The notes beneath the pieces are model-generated. The model saw only the letters and a program-made list of their open reading frames with translations, had not been told where the DNA came from and ran no database searches. Shown in pieces: positions 1 to 8,739 of a stretch of 64,000 bases of DNA. The stretch's first letter is position 1; each line of letters opens with the position of its first letter. Origin of the DNA: Thioalkalivibrio sp. ALJ3 (lineage in GTDB: Bacteria; Pseudomonadota; Gammaproteobacteria; Ectothiorhodospirales; Ectothiorhodospiraceae); contig NZ_KB897908.1 of assembly GCF_000377205.1 (NCBI RefSeq), positions 186,001-250,000 of the forward strand. The letters are read 5' to 3'. Position numbers and translations under genes: made by a program.

Positions 1-562
1 GCCAGAATTCGAACAGTTCGGGTTGCAGGCGGTAGCCGATCCAGGCGGGGTCCCGCGGGATCGCGCCTTCCGGGTATTGCTTCTCCAGTGCGTGAACGCG
101 GGCCTCGAGTTCGGCGCGCGTGCCGATGGGCTGGCTCTGGATCGACGCGGCTGCGGCCAGCTGGCTGGCGCGCGGGCGCTGGGCGAAGTAGTCATCCGCG
201 GCCTCGGCGGGCAGGGCGGTTACGCTGCCTTCGACGCGAATCTGGCGCTCGGTCTCGGGCCAGTAGAACAGGAGTGCGGCGCGCGGGTTCTCGGTGAGGT
301 CCTGGCCCTTGCGGCTGCGGGAGTCGGTGTACCAGCAGAGGTCATCGCCTTCCACGTGTTTGAGCAGAACGGTTCGCGCGGACGGCTGGCCGTCGGCGTC
401 GGCGGTGGCGAGGATCATCGCGGTGGGGTCCGGGTTTCCGGCTTCGTGCGCGTCTTTCAGCCAGCGGTCGAGCAGGGTCAGCGGATTGTCGAGCAGGTCG
501 CGGCGGTGGAGTTCGCCCTGGGTGTAGTCGCGGCGGGTGTGGCGGTGGTCGGTGGGGCTCAT
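1..562 (-). CDS. pdxH: Pyridoxamine/pyridoxine 5'-phosphate oxidase, 3' end beyond the window
   Basis: FMN enzyme that oxidises pyridoxamine or pyridoxine 5'-phosphate to pyridoxal 5'-phosphate in the cytoplasm. The reverse strand reads from an ATG at 562 without a stop to base 1, giving 187 visible residues. The family hallmarks are present: an N-terminal RRDYTQGEL segment, the substrate/FMN stretch SARTVLLKHV, the ENPRAALLFYWPE strand and QIRVEGSV. The usual length is about 210-218 residues, so roughly 25-30 C-terminal residues lie outside the window. It is divergent from the CDGSH/GltS gene, with 130 bases between the starts. Family assignment is firm; the end cannot be seen. Confidence 0.93.
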   Translation of the reverse strand, partial: MSPTDHRHTRRDYTQGELHRRDLLDNPLTLLDRWLKDAHEAGNPDPTAMILATADADGQPSARTVLLKHVEGDDLCWYTDSRSRKGQDLTENPRAALLFYWPETERQIRVEGSVTALPAEAADDYFAQRPRASQLAAAASIQSQPIGTRAELEARVHALEKQYPEGAIPRDPAWIGYRLQPELFEFW

Positions 563-692
563 CGGGTCTCCCGGTGGCGTTTACAACCATGATAATGGCA
601 GCTGTCTCGGACGGCACGGGAAATTTGCAGTGCCTTTTTTGTCACAGGGACATTGCACATTCCCGTGTGTACCTAACAGCAAGGAGCGGAAG

Positions 693-2249
693 ATGGCTGG
701 AGCGAAGATCGCGGCGGTAGAACCCAAGGGTGTCGAGCTCAAGAAGGGGGAGGAGTACTACTTCTGCCGCTGCGGGCGATCAAAGGACCAGCCGTTCTGT
801 GACGGCTCGCACGAGGGTACGGGGCTTGAGCCCATCGCCTTTACTCCCAAGGAAGACGGCGAGGCGTTTCTTTGCCAGTGCAAGCAGTCGGGTGATCTTC
901 CGTATTGCGACGGCACGCACCAGCAGTTCGACGAGGACGATATTGGCACCGAGCCGGAGTCAAAGGGCGAATCGGACCAGGATGAAGGTAACGAGGCGCC
1001 GGACCCGAGCAATACCGAGACGGAGCCGCATGTCGAGTTGATCCATCGCATGGCCCGTTCGGGGCTGGACGAGGTGGGCCACTACGGGCCGACGGTGGCG
1101 ATGGGCGTTCCGCGCAGCCGGCTCCCGATCTGGGACGACCTGCAACTGCTGGTGGCGCAGCTGGCGAGCCGGCCGCTGCCGGACGGCGCGCCGGTCGAGA
1201 CGGGCCTGGTGATTGGGCCGGAGGCCAAGCGGCCGCTGCAACTGGATATCCCGATGCTGGTGTCGGATATGAGCTTTGGCGCGTTGTCGCGCGAGGCGAA
1301 GATTGCGCTGGCGCGCGGCGCGGAGCAGGCCGGCACGGGGATCTGCTCCGGCGAGGGTGGGATGCTCGACGCCGAACAAGCGGAGAACTCGCGCTATCTG
1401 TTCGAATTGGGCCCGGCACGGTTTGGCTATTCCGAAGAGGTGCTGGAACAGGTGCAGGCCTTCCACTTCAAGGCCGGTCAGGCGGCCAAAACGGGCGTCG
1501 GCGGTGTGCTGCCGGGGGCGAAGGTGAGTGACGAGATCGCTCGGGTGCGCGGGATCGACGCGGGACAGGATGCGCTCTCTCCGCCGAGCCTGGACGGGTT
1601 CGAGACGCCCTCGGATTATCGTCGATTTGCGGCCGAGGTACGGGAAAAGACCGGGGGCATTCCCGTCGGCTTCAAGCTGTCGGCCAACCATATCGAGGCG
1701 GATCTGGCCTTTGCCCTGGAGGCGGGGGCGGACTACGTGATCCTGGACGGTCGCGGTGGGGGGACCGGCGCCTCGCCCGCGCTGCTGCGCGATCACATCA
1801 GTGTGCCCACGATCCCGGCGCTGGGCCGTGCGCGGCGCTTCCTGGATGCCAATGGCGCCAGTGGCCGGGTCACGTTGCTGGTGACGGGTGGGCTGCGTAC
1901 ACCCGCAGACTTCGTGAAGGCCCTGGCGCTGGGGGCGGACGGCATTGCGCTGGCGAATGCCGCGATCCAGGCGGTGGGCTGTGTGGGTGCGCGGATCTGC
2001 CACACGAACCGCTGCCCGACGGGCGTGGCGACACAGGACCCGAAGCTGCGCGCGCGGCTCGATGCCCAGGAGGGTGGGGAGCGGCTGGGCCGCTTCCTGC
2101 GGGCCTCGACCGAGTTGATGTGTGTGCTGTCGCGGGCCTGCGGCCACAGCCGCCTGGAGGACTTCGGCCCGAACGACCTGACGACGTTCGACCGCGAACT
2201 GGCGCAACTGGCGGGCATTCAGTACGCCGGGGTGTACCCGAAGTCCTGA
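693..2249 (+). CDS. Two CDGSH iron-sulfur domains fused to a glutamate synthase-type FMN domain
   Basis: A 518-residue fusion. Residues about 20-80 hold two CDGSH-type [2Fe-2S] sites with the C-x-C-x8-C-x3-H pattern: C25, C27, C36, H40 and C61, C63, C72, H76 (the second reads CDGTH). An acidic linker (about 80-112) follows, then a glutamate-synthase-like FMN barrel from about 140 to 500, with SGEGGM, the glycine-rich DGRGGGTGASP loop and the C-x5-C-x4-C pattern that binds a [3Fe-4S] cluster in GltS. No glutamine amidotransferase domain is present, so this is not a complete GltB. The start at 693 follows AAGGAG at 681-685. It probably moves electrons or acts as an ammonia-dependent or other oxidoreductase; the substrate is unknown. 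Confidence 0.85.
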   Translation: MAGAKIAAVEPKGVELKKGEEYYFCRCGRSKDQPFCDGSHEGTGLEPIAFTPKEDGEAFLCQCKQSGDLPYCDGTHQQFDEDDIGTEPESKGESDQDEGNEAPDPSNTETEPHVELIHRMARSGLDEVGHYGPTVAMGVPRSRLPIWDDLQLLVAQLASRPLPDGAPVETGLVIGPEAKRPLQLDIPMLVSDMSFGALSREAKIALARGAEQAGTGICSGEGGMLDAEQAENSRYLFELGPARFGYSEEVLEQVQAFHFKAGQAAKTGVGGVLPGAKVSDEIARVRGIDAGQDALSPPSLDGFETPSDYRRFAAEVREKTGGIPVGFKLSANHIEADLAFALEAGADYVILDGRGGGTGASPALLRDHISVPTIPALGRARRFLDANGASGRVTLLVTGGLRTPADFVKALALGADGIALANAAIQAVGCVGARICHTNRCPTGVATQDPKLRARLDAQEGGERLGRFLRASTELMCVLSRACGHSRLEDFGPNDLTTFDRELAQLAGIQYAGVYPKS

Positions 2250-2350
2250 CTGGGTGCGTGCAGGTCGGCGCGGCGAGCCGCGTTAGCATGGGTTATCGCG
2301 GGTAATCGTGCGGCTACGTAGCATTGCGGGACCCTTTAGCGGAGTCCCGC

Positions 2351-2779
2351 ATGCTATTTCCCGATGTCCGTGCGAGCCATGATCGCTGCACACGAACCGA
2401 TGCCTTCCTGCGCCACTTCCGACTGTTGTTGATGGCGTCGGACCCGCGGATCCCCGAAGTGTTTGGCGACAGCGGGCCCGCGCGTCAGGAGCACATCCTC
2501 AACGAATCGGTGTTGGCGGCACTGGACTTTGCCGAGCGTCGCAGCGACGGACGGGCCCCGGTACATACGATGGCCATGGTTCATGGTGCCAATGGCCGTG
2601 TGCCGGTGGAGCCTGCACTGAATGACTGCTGGGTGAATTCCCTGATCGAGGCGGCTCGGGATACCGACCCCGAGTGGCGCGATGAGCTGGAGATGCGCTG
2701 GCGCGCGGCGACCGCTCCGACGGTGGATCTGTTCTCCCAGTTGCACTGGGCCGGTACCATAGCCAGCGAGGGGCGTTGA
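2351..2779 (+). CDS. Small single-domain globin-like protein
   Basis: The 142-residue product has a globin pattern: an A/B-helix region ending in FLRHFRLLLMASDPRIPEVF, a helix that carries the proximal-type H78 (VHGANGR), then the G/H-helix run WVNSLIEAARDTDP and WRAATAPTVDLF. These match the group of small bacterial globins whose ends read W..SL..A....DP...W. It probably binds heme b and senses or carries O2 or NO, but that is inferred from the family. The ATG at 2351 was chosen over an upstream in-frame alternative at 2324 because GGAG lies at 2341-2344, six bases before it. It stands alone between the CDGSH fusion and the YgiQ gene. Confidence 0.6.
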   Translation: MLFPDVRASHDRCTRTDAFLRHFRLLLMASDPRIPEVFGDSGPARQEHILNESVLAALDFAERRSDGRAPVHTMAMVHGANGRVPVEPALNDCWVNSLIEAARDTDPEWRDELEMRWRAATAPTVDLFSQLHWAGTIASEGR

Positions 2780-2825
2780 CCTGTTCACAAGGCTGTATTG
2801 AAGTCGGTCGCGTCAAGCGAAATTT

Positions 2826-2853
2826 CGGCCCCGCAGGCGCCGGGGCCGTTTGA
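2826..2853 (+). terminator. Possible weak intrinsic terminator after the globin gene
   Basis: A perfect 7-bp stem, CGGCCCC at 2826-2832 with GGGGCCG at 2842-2848, has a 9-base loop and is followed by TTTGATCT. The T tract is short, so termination may be weak. Confidence 0.35.
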
Positions 2854-2922
2854 TCTGGCGTCAATTCCGGCGTGTAATGCGCGGGTTTGAATTCACCGGT
2901 CCCGCGCCGGGAGCCCGAGCCC

Positions 2923-5199
2923 ATGTCTGCTGTCCCCGATTTCCCGCCTTCGCTGTTTGCGCGCAAGCCCTATTGGGCCAAGCGCTTCGGCACCGCCCCG
3001 TTTCTGCCGACCACCCGCGAGGAGATGGACGACCTCGGCTGGGACAGCTGCGACATCGTGCTGGTCACGGGGGACGCCTATGTGGATCACCCGAGTTTCG
3101 GCATGGCGATCATCGGGCGGCTGCTGGAGGCACAGGGCTTTCGCGTCGGCATCATCGCGCAGCCGGACTGGACCTCTGCCGAGCCGTTCCGCGCGCTGGG
3201 TCGCCCCAATCTGTTCTTCGGCGTCACCGCCGGCAATATGGACTCGATGGTCAACCACTACACGGCTGACCGAAAGATCCGCTCCAACGACGCCTATACC
3301 CCCGGGGATGTGCACGGCCACCGGCCGGACCGGGCGGTGATTGTCTACGCCCAGCGCGCCCGCGAGGCGTACAAGGACGTGCCGGTGGTCGCCGGCGGCA
3401 TCGAGGCGAGCCTGCGCCGCATCGCCCACTACGACTACTGGCAGGACAAGGTTCGCCGTTCGGTGCTGCTGGACTCGCGCGCCGACATCCTGCTGTTCGG
3501 CAATGCCGAGCGCGCCCTGGTCGAACTGGCCCATCGTGTGGCCGCCGGCGAGCACCCGCGGGAGATCACCGACCTGCGGGGTACCGCGTTCCTGCGCGAT
3601 GCGGTGCCGGGCGGTTATGTGGAGCTGGACTCCAGCGAAGTCGATACCCCGGGGCCGGTGGATGCCAACCCGGACCCCTACGCGATGGTCTCGCCGTCGA
3701 CCTGTGCCGACGCCGAAACGAAGCAGGAACCGAAGAGTGCCACCGAGGAGGGCGGCGCTCAGGTCGTTCGCTTCCACCGCGACATCCCGCGTGGTACGCC
3801 GCGAGACCTGACCGTCATCCGCATCCCGGCCTTTGAACAGGTCAAAGGCGACTCCGTGCTGTACGCCCATGCCTCCCGCGTGCTGCATCTGGAGACCAAC
3901 CCGGGCAATGCCCGCGCCATCGTGCAGCGCCATGGCGACAAGGAGGTGTGGCTGAACCCGCCGCCGATCCCCCTGACCACCGCGGAGATGGATGCGGTAT
4001 TCGACCTGCCGTATGCCCGCGCGCCGCATCCCTCCTATGGCGATGCGCGCATCCCGGCCTGGGAGATGATCCGCTTCTCGGTGAACATCATGCGCGGCTG
4101 TTTCGGCGGCTGTACGTTCTGCTCGATCACCGAGCACGAGGGTCGCATCATCCAGAGTCGCTCCGAGGAGAGCGTGCTCAAGGAGATCGAGGAAATCCGC
4201 GACAAGGTCGACGGCTTTACCGGCGTGGTCTCCGATCTCGGCGGGCCGACCGCGAACATGTACCGTCTGGCCTGCAAGGACCCGGAGATCGAGCGCAGCT
4301 GCCGCCGGCTGTCCTGTGTCTATCCCGGCATCTGCAAGAACCTCGATACCGATCACACGCCGCTGGTGAACCTCTACCGCAAGGCGCGGGCGCTGCCCGG
4401 GATCAAGAAGATCCTGATCGCGTCGGGCCTGCGCTACGACCTGGCCGTGGAGTCACCGGAGTATGTGAAGGAGCTGGTTACCCACCATGTGGGAGGCTAC
4501 CTGAAGATTGCGCCGGAACATACGGAATCTGGACCGCTTTCTCGCATGATGAAGCCGGGCATGGGTGCCTACGACCGCTTCAAGGCGATGTTCGAGAAAT
4601 ACTCGAAGCAGGCGGGCAAGGAGCAGTACCTGATCCCGTATTTCATCGCCGCGCACCCGGGTACGTCCGACGAGGACATGCTGAACCTTGCGCTGTGGCT
4701 CAAGCGGCACAACTTCCGCGCCGATCAGGTGCAGGCCTTTCTGCCAAGCCCGATGGCGCTCGCGACCGCGATGTGGCACTCCGGGCGTGATCCGCTACGG
4801 GGCATCAAGCGCAAAGCGGGGGACCGGGTGCCGGTCGCGCGCGGCGCACGGGCGCGGCGCCTGCACAAGGCGTTCCTGCGCTATCATGATCCGAACAACT
4901 GGCCCCTGTTGCGCGATGCGCTCAAGCGCATGGGTCGCGCGGATCTGATCGGCAATGGCAAGCATCACCTGATCCCCACCTGGCAGCCGGCCGGCACCGG
5001 CCAGGGTACGGGCGGGGCTCGGCCCGCCACCGGCGGCCGTGTGACCCGCGGCGGCAAGGCCCTGAAAAAACGCGGCCAGACCTTCCAGACCCAGCACAAG
5101 GGCGTGGAGACCGCCGCCCGCCCGGCAGGCCCCGGCCCGAAGAAGGGCCCGCCCCGGGCCAAATCCCGCCCCGGCAAGCGCCGACCGCAGCGCCCGTAG
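2923..5199 (+). CDS. YgiQ family radical SAM protein
   Basis: A 758-residue cytoplasmic protein of the YgiQ family (UPF0313), function unknown. An N-terminal domain with [12 protein letters not shown] and [16 protein letters not shown] precedes the radical SAM core. The core carries the cluster motif C-x3-C-x2-C in [18 protein letters not shown] at about residues 396-402, with later core segments such as SGLRYDL and LKIAPEHTE. The last 90 residues are Lys/Arg/Pro/Gly rich and look disordered. The ATG at 2923 was preferred to an in-frame TTG at 2887, because family members begin shortly before the [12 protein letters not shown] segment. A monocistronic unit is likely. Confidence 0.93.
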   Translation: MSAVPDFPPSLFARKPYWAKRFGTAPFLPTTREEMDDLGWDSCDIVLVTGDAYVDHPSFGMAIIGRLLEAQGFRVGIIAQPDWTSAEPFRALGRPNLFFGVTAGNMDSMVNHYTADRKIRSNDAYTPGDVHGHRPDRAVIVYAQRAREAYKDVPVVAGGIEASLRRIAHYDYWQDKVRRSVLLDSRADILLFGNAERALVELAHRVAAGEHPREITDLRGTAFLRDAVPGGYVELDSSEVDTPGPVDANPDPYAMVSPSTCADAETKQEPKSATEEGGAQVVRFHRDIPRGTPRDLTVIRIPAFEQVKGDSVLYAHASRVLHLETNPGNARAIVQRHGDKEVWLNPPPIPLTTAEMDAVFDLPYARAPHPSYGDARIPAWEMIRFSVNIMRGCFGGCTFCSITEHEGRIIQSRSEESVLKEIEEIRDKVDGFTGVVSDLGGPTANMYRLACKDPEIERSCRRLSCVYPGICKNLDTDHTPLVNLYRKARALPGIKKILIASGLRYDLAVESPEYVKELVTHHVGGYLKIAPEHTESGPLSRMMKPGMGAYDRFKAMFEKYSKQAGKEQYLIPYFIAAHPGTSDEDMLNLALWLKRHNFRADQVQAFLPSPMALATAMWHSGRDPLRGIKRKAGDRVPVARGARARRLHKAFLRYHDPNNWPLLRDALKRMGRADLIGNGKHHLIPTWQPAGTGQGTGGARPATGGRVTRGGKALKKRGQTFQTQHKGVETAARPAGPGPKKGPPRAKSRPGKRRPQRP

Positions 5200-5224
5200 A
5201 CTCCATCTCCGCTGCTCGAATTGC

Positions 5225-5293
5225 GTAGGAGGCCAGCCCTCTGGCCGATGGAGCATGTCCGACACCCGATCGGCCAGAGGGCTGGCCTCCTAC
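5225..5293. repeat. 69-bp REP-like palindrome, copy 1
   Basis: The left arm 5225-5249 (GTAGGAGGCCAGCCCTCTGG then CCGAT) is a perfect 25-bp inverted repeat of 5269-5293, with a 19-base loop. A second copy lies 171 bases downstream with the same size and layout. It resembles the extragenic palindromes (REP/BIME) of pseudomonads and relatives in its GTAGGAG start and GC-rich stem. Confidence 0.85.
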
Positions 5294-5464
5294 AGGGGCG
5301 CGTAGGGCCGGGTCGGGGAATGCCCTTATTCTGGCCGTTGGGGGTGTCGACCCTTGCCATCCTGCCGCCATGACCCGCGGTCCTGGTCATCGTGTTGCTC
5401 TGCCTCCCCGGCATCCCGGATAGCCGCTGCACGGTTGTTGGGGCGTCGGGAGAGAAAATGTCTT

Positions 5465-5533
5465 GTAGGAGGCCAGCCCCCTGGCCGATGGGGTCTGTCC
5501 GGCATCCAATCGGCCAGGGGGCTGGCCTCCTAC
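5465..5533. repeat. 69-bp REP-like palindrome, copy 2
   Basis: Arms 5465-5489 and 5509-5533 pair over 25 bp with a 19-base loop. Compared with copy 1, one stem position changes from T-A to C-G on both arms (CCCTCTGG/CCAGAGGG against CCCCCTGG/CCAGGGGG), so the stem remains perfect. The loops are related but not identical. Confidence 0.85.
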
Positions 5534-5545
5534 GGGGGGCGGCGG

Positions 5546-6355
5546 TTAGCCCTCCTGGGGCTGGCGGTGCGGGCGGGGTGCCGGTTCGGGCACATGGCCC
5601 TCCAGGGACAGGTGCAGGCCGGTGTGTTCCGGATCGGTGGTGTCGAGCAGGTAGAGGTAGGGGCCGACGACGTCTTCCGGGCGTGGCAGCTTCTCGGCGT
5701 TTTCGGCGGGGTAGTGGCTGGCGCGGAAGCGCGAGCGCACGGGGCCGGTGTCGATGCCGTTCACATGGATGAAGTGCTTTTCGTTGCGGTGCTCGCGCGC
5801 GAGGATGTCGATCAGCGCGTCCTGCGCGGCCTTGGCCATGCCGAAGGCGCCCCAGAAGGCCTTGCGGCAGTCCTGGGTGGAGACGACCAGGCTGCCGTGC
5901 GGGCTGGCCTCCAGCAGTGGCAGTACCGCCTGGGCGAGGAAGAACGGGCCGTGCAGGTTTGTGTTGATGACCTTGAACCACAGCTCGGGGTCGTATCCCT
6001 TCAGTGGCGTCAGCGTCCCGGCCCAGCCGGCGTGCAGCACCAGCCCGTCCAGGCGCCCGAGGGAGTCGCGGATGTTCTCGGCCAGGTCGCCGTAGTCCTT
6101 GACCGTGGCACCCTCCAGGTTGAGCGGATAGATGGCCGGCTGCGGGTGGCCTTCCTGCTCGATCAGGTCGTAGGTCTTCTCCAGCCCCTTGATGTCCTTG
6201 TCCAGCAGCACGACGATCGCGCCCGCCGCCGCGCAGGCCTGCGCGATCGCACGCCCGATGCCCGCGGCCGCGCCGGTTACCAGGATCACGCGGTCGTTGA
6301 AGGCACCCGGCTCCGGGCGATAGTCCAGCAGGGCGGGGATGTCGATATCGGTCAA
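5546..6355 (-). CDS. YciK-like short-chain dehydrogenase/reductase with Tyr to Phe at the catalytic site
   Basis: A 269-residue classical SDR. The cofactor loop TGAAAGIGRA lies at about residues 26-35, followed by LHAGWAG in place of the NNAG motif. The closest family is E. coli YciK, judged by the shared FWGAF..AK, RASHYPAENAEKL and YLYLLDTTDPEHTG segments. The active-site Tyr of the Y-x3-K motif is Phe here (GAFGMAK, codon TTC), while the Lys is kept. The TTG start at 6355 overlaps the hpnE stop (TTGA), so the gene is translated after hpnE. Its substrate is unknown. The loss of Tyr suggests altered chemistry or a non-catalytic role. Confidence 0.8.
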   Translation of the reverse strand: MTDIDIPALLDYRPEPGAFNDRVILVTGAAAGIGRAIAQACAAAGAIVVLLDKDIKGLEKTYDLIEQEGHPQPAIYPLNLEGATVKDYGDLAENIRDSLGRLDGLVLHAGWAGTLTPLKGYDPELWFKVINTNLHGPFFLAQAVLPLLEASPHGSLVVSTQDCRKAFWGAFGMAKAAQDALIDILAREHRNEKHFIHVNGIDTGPVRSRFRASHYPAENAEKLPRPEDVVGPYLYLLDTTDPEHTGLHLSLEGHVPEPAPRPHRQPQEG

Positions 6356-7686
6356 GGCAGGGTCTCCAGTAGCTTGTGGGCTGATTCTAATCCAGACCGC
6401 ACGGCGGCTTCGAGGGTCGAAGGCAGGCCCGGCGTCACATAGTCGCCAGCCAGGAACAGTCCGGGCCAGGGGGTGCCGGCTACCGGGCGCAATGCGTCCA
6501 GATCGACGCGGGCATCGATGGTGGCGCGTTTCTCGCACACCACACGACCGGCCTGGGCCATTCCCAGTTCGGGGAAGGTTCGTTCCAGTTCTTCCGCGAT
6601 CCGACGCCAACGCTCCTCTGCCGTCATCGCCGGCAGGTCGTCCGCTGTGGAGATTACGACGGCCAGCCAGTTCGGCTCGCCGGCCACCTGGCGGGGAATA
6701 AGCCATTGTCCGTGCTGGTCGAGGAGTCCCTGTAGCGGTGGGCGTTCCAGGAGGGGGGCCGGGTAGCGCAGGTATACCGTGCAGATGCTGCGCTCGCCCA
6801 TGGCCATCAGGGCCCGATGGTGGGGTTGTAGCTCGGGGGCTTTGGGCAGGAGTCGAGCGGCTGCGCTGGGCGACGTGGCGATGATCACCGCGTTGGCATG
6901 GGTGACGCGGTGGTTGCGGTCACGGAGCTGGTAGCGGGCCTCGGCGCCCCCGGATTCGATGGCGGCAATGCGCCGTCCGGTCTCGACCGTGGCACCGCGC
7001 TCGCGCAGTTCGCGCAGGGCGGGTTCCGGGTACAGCGATCCCAGCGGTTGGGTCGGGATAAGTAGCCGGGCGTCGTCCGGCCCGTGGTTCAGGGCCAGGC
7101 GCAGCACGTTCTGGAAGATCTGCGCCGAGGCGCTGCGGATTGGCGTGTTCATGACCGCGAGGCACAGCGGTTCCCAGAGCTGACGGATCAGCGTGTCCGG
7201 CTGATGGCGCGCCTGCAGCCATTCGAGTACGTCAACGTCCTCCTCCAGCGGCCGATGCAGGATCGAGGCCGCCCCCAGCAGGGCCGGGAGGCGTCTGTGC
7301 AGCGGGATGCCCGCAAGGCTTTGCCACAGGGCACTGGCGAGGGTCGGCAGGCGTGGCGAGTGGGGCTCCAGGGCAAAGGCCGGGTGAGGGCGGCCCGGTG
7401 CATGCATGCGCAGACCGAACGGCAGGGCCACGAAGGTGCGCTCCGGGTCGGTGCCGACCGAGCGCAGCTGTTCCAGGGTGGCGTGACAGGCGCCGACCAG
7501 CACGTGCTGGCCGTTGTCCAGTTCCGCACCGTCGCGGTCCAGGCTGCGGGCGCGCCCGCCTGCGTTTGCGGCGGCCTCGATCAGGTGGACCGCGATGCCG
7601 GCCCGGGCGAGGGTCAGCGCGGCGGTCAGGCCGGCCCAGCCGGCGCCGAGCACGACGACCGGATGCGATGCGGGAACGGCGGCCAT
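6352..7686 (-). CDS. hpnE: Hydroxysqualene dehydroxylase HpnE
   Basis: An FAD-dependent amine-oxidase-fold protein of 444 residues. HpnE reduces hydroxysqualene to squalene, the last step of the HpnC/HpnD/HpnE route. The N-terminal dinucleotide motif VVVLGAGWAGLTAAL (residues 10-24) is followed by GGRARS and DNGQHVLVGA, the usual pattern of this family, and a C-terminal GLFLAGDYVTPGLPSTLEAAV binds FAD. It lies 13 bases downstream of hpnD on the same strand and overlaps the SDR gene by 4 bases, which suggests an hpnD-hpnE-SDR operon. Confidence 0.92.
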   Translation of the reverse strand: MAAVPASHPVVVLGAGWAGLTAALTLARAGIAVHLIEAAANAGGRARSLDRDGAELDNGQHVLVGACHATLEQLRSVGTDPERTFVALPFGLRMHAPGRPHPAFALEPHSPRLPTLASALWQSLAGIPLHRRLPALLGAASILHRPLEEDVDVLEWLQARHQPDTLIRQLWEPLCLAVMNTPIRSASAQIFQNVLRLALNHGPDDARLLIPTQPLGSLYPEPALRELRERGATVETGRRIAAIESGGAEARYQLRDRNHRVTHANAVIIATSPSAAARLLPKAPELQPHHRALMAMGERSICTVYLRYPAPLLERPPLQGLLDQHGQWLIPRQVAGEPNWLAVVISTADDLPAMTAEERWRRIAEELERTFPELGMAQAGRVVCEKRATIDARVDLDALRPVAGTPWPGLFLAGDYVTPGLPSTLEAAVRSGLESAHKLLETLP

Positions 7687-7699
7687 GGGGCGGGCGGGG

Positions 7700-8557
7700 T
7701 CAGCCCGCGCGGCGGTATTCGCGCTTCAGGCGGCGCGCGGTGCGCCAGGCGATCCACAGCTTGCGGATCGGGGTCAGCCGCACGCGGTGCTCCAGCACGC
7801 GATAGCCGTCGTCCTGGATCTCGTCGAGCAGGGTGCGGTAGATCGCGGCCATGATCAGGCCCGGGCGCTGGGCGTAGCGGTCCTCGGCGGGCAGGTGCTC
7901 CTCCGCGCGCTGGTAGTAGCGGCGGGCCCGTTCGGCCTGCTCGGTGAACAGGGCACGATGGCGGTCGTCCGTGACATTGACCTGAAATTCCTCGGGCTTT
8001 ACGCCGTGCTTTTTCAGTTCGTCCATCGGGATGTAGACCCGGCCGCGCATCGCGTCTTCATGGACATCACGCAGGATGTTGGTCAGCTGCAGGGCCATCC
8101 CCAGGTCATGCGCGTATTTCAGCGTGCGCCGATCCGAGAAGCCGAAGATATGGGCGGACAGGATCCCGACCACGCTGGCCGCGCGGTAGCAGTACAGCGA
8201 CAGCGTGGTGAAATCCGGGTAGCTGTCGTAGTCGAGGTCCATCTGCATGCCGTCGATGATCTCGTCGAAATACTCGCGGCTGAGATCGAACGGCGCCAGA
8301 TGCGGCTGCAGGGCCTGGGTGATCGGGTGGCGTGGCTGGTGGTCGAACAGGCGCTCGATCTCCTCGCGCCACCACTGGAGCTTGGTGCGCGCCACGCTTT
8401 CCTCGCTGACCTCGTCGACGATGTCGTCCACCTCGCGGCAGAAGGCGTACAGCGCGGTGATCGCACGGCGCCGGTCGGGCTCCAGGAACCGGAATGCGTA
8501 GTAGAAGCTGGAGCCGCTCTTCGCGGCCTTCTCCTCGCAATATTCGTCGGGGGACAT
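7700..8557 (-). CDS. hpnD: Presqualene diphosphate synthase HpnD
   Basis: A 285-residue trans-isoprenyl diphosphate synthase of the squalene/phytoene synthase family. It joins two farnesyl diphosphates head to head to give presqualene diphosphate. The first Asp-rich motif is DDIVDE (residues 44-49) and the second is in LQLTNILRDVHEDA, followed by the typical GRVYIP. The length fits the family. HpnD is distinguished from HpnC by the LEPDRRRAITALYAFCREVDD opening. It is the first gene of the minus-strand operon with hpnE and is divergent from hemN, with 182 bases between the starts. Confidence 0.92.
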   Translation of the reverse strand: MSPDEYCEEKAAKSGSSFYYAFRFLEPDRRRAITALYAFCREVDDIVDEVSEESVARTKLQWWREEIERLFDHQPRHPITQALQPHLAPFDLSREYFDEIIDGMQMDLDYDSYPDFTTLSLYCYRAASVVGILSAHIFGFSDRRTLKYAHDLGMALQLTNILRDVHEDAMRGRVYIPMDELKKHGVKPEEFQVNVTDDRHRALFTEQAERARRYYQRAEEHLPAEDRYAQRPGLIMAAIYRTLLDEIQDDGYRVLEHRVRLTPIRKLWIAWRTARRLKREYRRAG

Positions 8558-8646
8558 ACGCGCTCGGGATCGGGGTACCGTCTTGGGATGGCAAGGCTAG
8601 CACAGCGGGCCCGGGATGCGGATGGCGGCGGTGATCGAAGCCACGT

Positions 8647-8660
8647 TTGACATACATCAA
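8647..8660 (+). promoter_or_regulatory. FNR/Anr-type box upstream of hemN
   Basis: TTGACATACATCAA matches the FNR/Anr consensus TTGAT-N4-ATCAA except for one base in the first half-site. It lies 79 bases before the hemN start. In several proteobacteria hemN is activated by FNR or Anr under low oxygen. The box is also upstream of hpnD on the other strand and could affect both. Confidence 0.6.
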
Positions 8661-8739
8661 CCGTGCCCAGCTGGAGGGCGCGTAGGGTGAGGGTGTCAGG
8701 GTGGCGCAAGGGGCCCGCCCTCCCGATGCGGAGAGCCGT

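Larger units (their letters stand above)
5200..5545. other. Intergenic region holding two REP-like palindromes, no gene
   Basis: 346 bases between the convergent YgiQ and SDR genes. The region holds two nearly identical 69-bp palindromes (listed separately) separated by 171 bases. I see no coding sequence, tRNA or clear promoter in it. The palindromes could end transcription from both sides, although neither is followed by a T tract. Confidence 0.7.
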
